NCBI GenBank assembly: GCA_964361075.1
Contig: CAYHZL010000078.1
Coordinates: forward strand, 1-15,427
From: CAYHZL01 sp964361075
GTDB lineage: Bacteria; Bacteroidota; Ignavibacteria; UBA10030; UBA8401
Length of the DNA stretch: 15,427 nucleotides
Reading direction: 5' to 3'
Shown here: in pieces, positions 14,413 through 15,427 of the stretch
How positions within the stretch are numbered: position 1 is the stretch's first letter
Layout of the letters: every line of letters begins with the position of its first letter
Position numbers and translations under genes: made by a program
Notes under the pieces: generated by a model
What the model saw: the letters and a program-made list of their open reading frames with translations, nothing else
What the model was told of the DNA's origin: nothing
Databases searched by the model: none

Positions 14413-15306
14413 CTATACTGTTGTCTTTGTGCTGAATTGAATCAATGAAAATTCGTTAAACGTTTTGCAATACTGCACCGATTGTTCATCAGCAAATTCT
14501 GTCGAAAGCGATTCGTATCCCGCTCCGCCAAGAATCACTTTTAATTGCAATGGAGTTGTTACAGATAAAATTCTTACTACACTTTGTTTTACTTGTTCTC
14601 GGTCATGAAGGGTTGCCGCATACAGACAAATTACATGGGGAGTATTTTTTTGTAGCAGTTGTATAAGAATTTCGTCTGTAACATTAGCACCAATGTTCAT
14701 TACATCAAAGCCATTGCTTTCGAACAACAATTCCACTGCGCGCAACTCAATATTTTCGGATTCATTTTCAAACGAAGCACAAATCACCGTTTTATTTTTG
14801 GATGACGTTTTCACAATAACATCTTTCAGAAGCACAATAGATGTAGAAAGAACATTGATGGAAAGTTTTACTTCGGATAAAGAAATTTTTCCGGATGATG
14901 AAGCATCGTTAATGCGTTTCAATGTTGGGATGAGAATTTCATCGAAGAGTACATGAAGCGACATGCCAGCGCGGTATGCTTCAGAAAAAACTTTCAAGAC
15001 ATCTTCTTTTTTTCCTTTGATAGCAGAAGAGAAACAGACTGATTTTAAAATGCGATGATCTTTTTCGGCAATAATCCGACGAAGCACTGCAGCATCATTC
15101 GCAAATTGTGGAAGTATCTCAAGCGTTGCAACACCATAATTAAAGTCCGACATAAATTGATACAAATCCTCAGCACGAAATTTTCGATGTCCTCCCGGTG
15201 TGCGAAAACATGAAAGCTTTCCTTCGTCGGTCCAACGCTTCACAGTCGATTTATTAACTTGCAGCATTTTCGCAACTTCAGTGGTGTTGAAAAGAACTTC
15301 ACTCAT
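14413..15306 (-). CDS. MerR-type transcriptional regulator with degenerate B12-binding-like domain
   Basis: The 297-residue protein has an N-terminal MerR/excisionase winged helix (residues 6-47; TVKRWTDEGKLSCFRTPGGH) followed by a helical bundle (~75-165) and a cobalamin-binding-like Rossmann domain (~173-285). This is the architecture of CarA/CarH/LitR light- or B12-responsive repressors. However, the usual EXHXXG lower-ligand motif is replaced by ENESENIEL (180-188), with no His. The helical bundle also lacks the W...EH signature, with SEVKLS where EEH is expected. The YAATL and LGGAGY segments of the fold remain. It may therefore sense something other than B12, or act without a ligand. 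AAGGAAG lies 8 nt upstream of the ATG. A weak TTGCCA/AATAAA promoter pair is at 15391-15363. Its targets are unknown. Confidence 0.85.
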   Translation of the reverse strand: MSEVLFNTTEVAKMLQVNKSTVKRWTDEGKLSCFRTPGGHRKFRAEDLYQFMSDFNYGVATLEILPQFANDAAVLRRIIAEKDHRILKSVCFSSAIKGKKEDVLKVFSEAYRAGMSLHVLFDEILIPTLKRINDASSSGKISLSEVKLSINVLSTSIVLLKDVIVKTSSKNKTVICASFENESENIELRAVELLFESNGFDVMNIGANVTDEILIQLLQKNTPHVICLYAATLHDREQVKQSVVRILSVTTPLQLKVILGGAGYESLSTEFADEQSVQYCKTFNEFSLIQFSTKTTV

Positions 15307-15403
15307 AGAACAAACTTCCTTATTCTCAGAACTCTGTACTGGATGCAGTTTAGTTTTATTTATTTATTTTTTTAACTACTCAGCGTGGCAAATTAAAAAT
15401 TCG

Positions 15404-15417
15404 TTCGCCGCGGCGAA
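15404..15417. repeat. perfect GC-rich palindrome TTCGCCGCGGCGAA
   Basis: This 14-bp perfect palindrome is identical to the core of the terminator at 4744-4787. In both places TAACTACTCA lies 28-30 nt to its left. It lies upstream of the regulator gene, near a weak promoter candidate, and close to the window's right edge. It may be a terminator of the next gene, an operator or part of a dispersed repeat. Confidence 0.5.
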
Positions 15418-15427
15418 TCACCCCCTC

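Overview
The window looks like a chromosomal segment of a Gram-negative bacterium of the Bacteroidota/Chlorobiota (FCB) group, perhaps an Ignavibacteria-like lineage. This is an inference from overall character: AT-rich DNA, many signal-peptide and lipoprotein envelope proteins, a PSCyt1-type cytochrome lipoprotein, an MsbA/WaaL-type lipopolysaccharide (LPS) locus and intergenic regions full of short dispersed repeats. I could not run a database search. All genes lie on the minus strand except one small cytochrome gene at 4307-4723. No rRNA, tRNA or CRISPR array was seen.

Region 1 (1-2836, read right to left) is a probable operon. It encodes an exported protein with a CsgG/FlgO-like N-terminal half and a barrel-like C-terminal half, then an exported TPR protein, then a MotA-type stator protein. 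A possible MotB start runs off the left edge. The layout suggests a motility or envelope-anchoring unit.

Region 2 (2837-4852) has two small envelope genes, an exported barrel-like protein and a cytochrome c lipoprotein. They sit among non-coding elements: a terminator-like hairpin, a 142-bp MITE-like element with a 4-bp target duplication, a multi-hairpin dispersed repeat, and a perfect 44-bp palindrome acting as a shared terminator.

Region 3 (4853-14054) is a long co-directional block: leuS, a GxxExxY cassette, glycosyltransferase A, msbA-like ABC exporter, O-antigen-ligase-like protein, glycosyltransferase B, nadK and a thioredoxin-like lipoprotein. Short gaps and overlaps couple many of these genes. 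The middle four form an LPS/oligosaccharide assembly module: the two related glycosyltransferases would extend the core, the ABC exporter would flip lipid A-core, and the ligase would attach a further glycan. Two repeat structures interrupt the block. One is a 456-bp cassette bounded by 28-bp inverted repeats that carries a complete GxxExxY nuclease-fold protein. The other is a 14-copy heptamer array whose last unit contains a stop codon.

Region 4 (14055-15427) holds a second, inverted and enlarged copy of the multi-hairpin repeat upstream of leuS, then a MerR-type regulator with a B12-binding-like domain that appears to lack the usual cobalamin-ligand residues.

The most unusual item is the GxxExxY cassette: a small nuclease-like gene packed tightly between inverted repeats, without a transposase, in the seam between two housekeeping genes.
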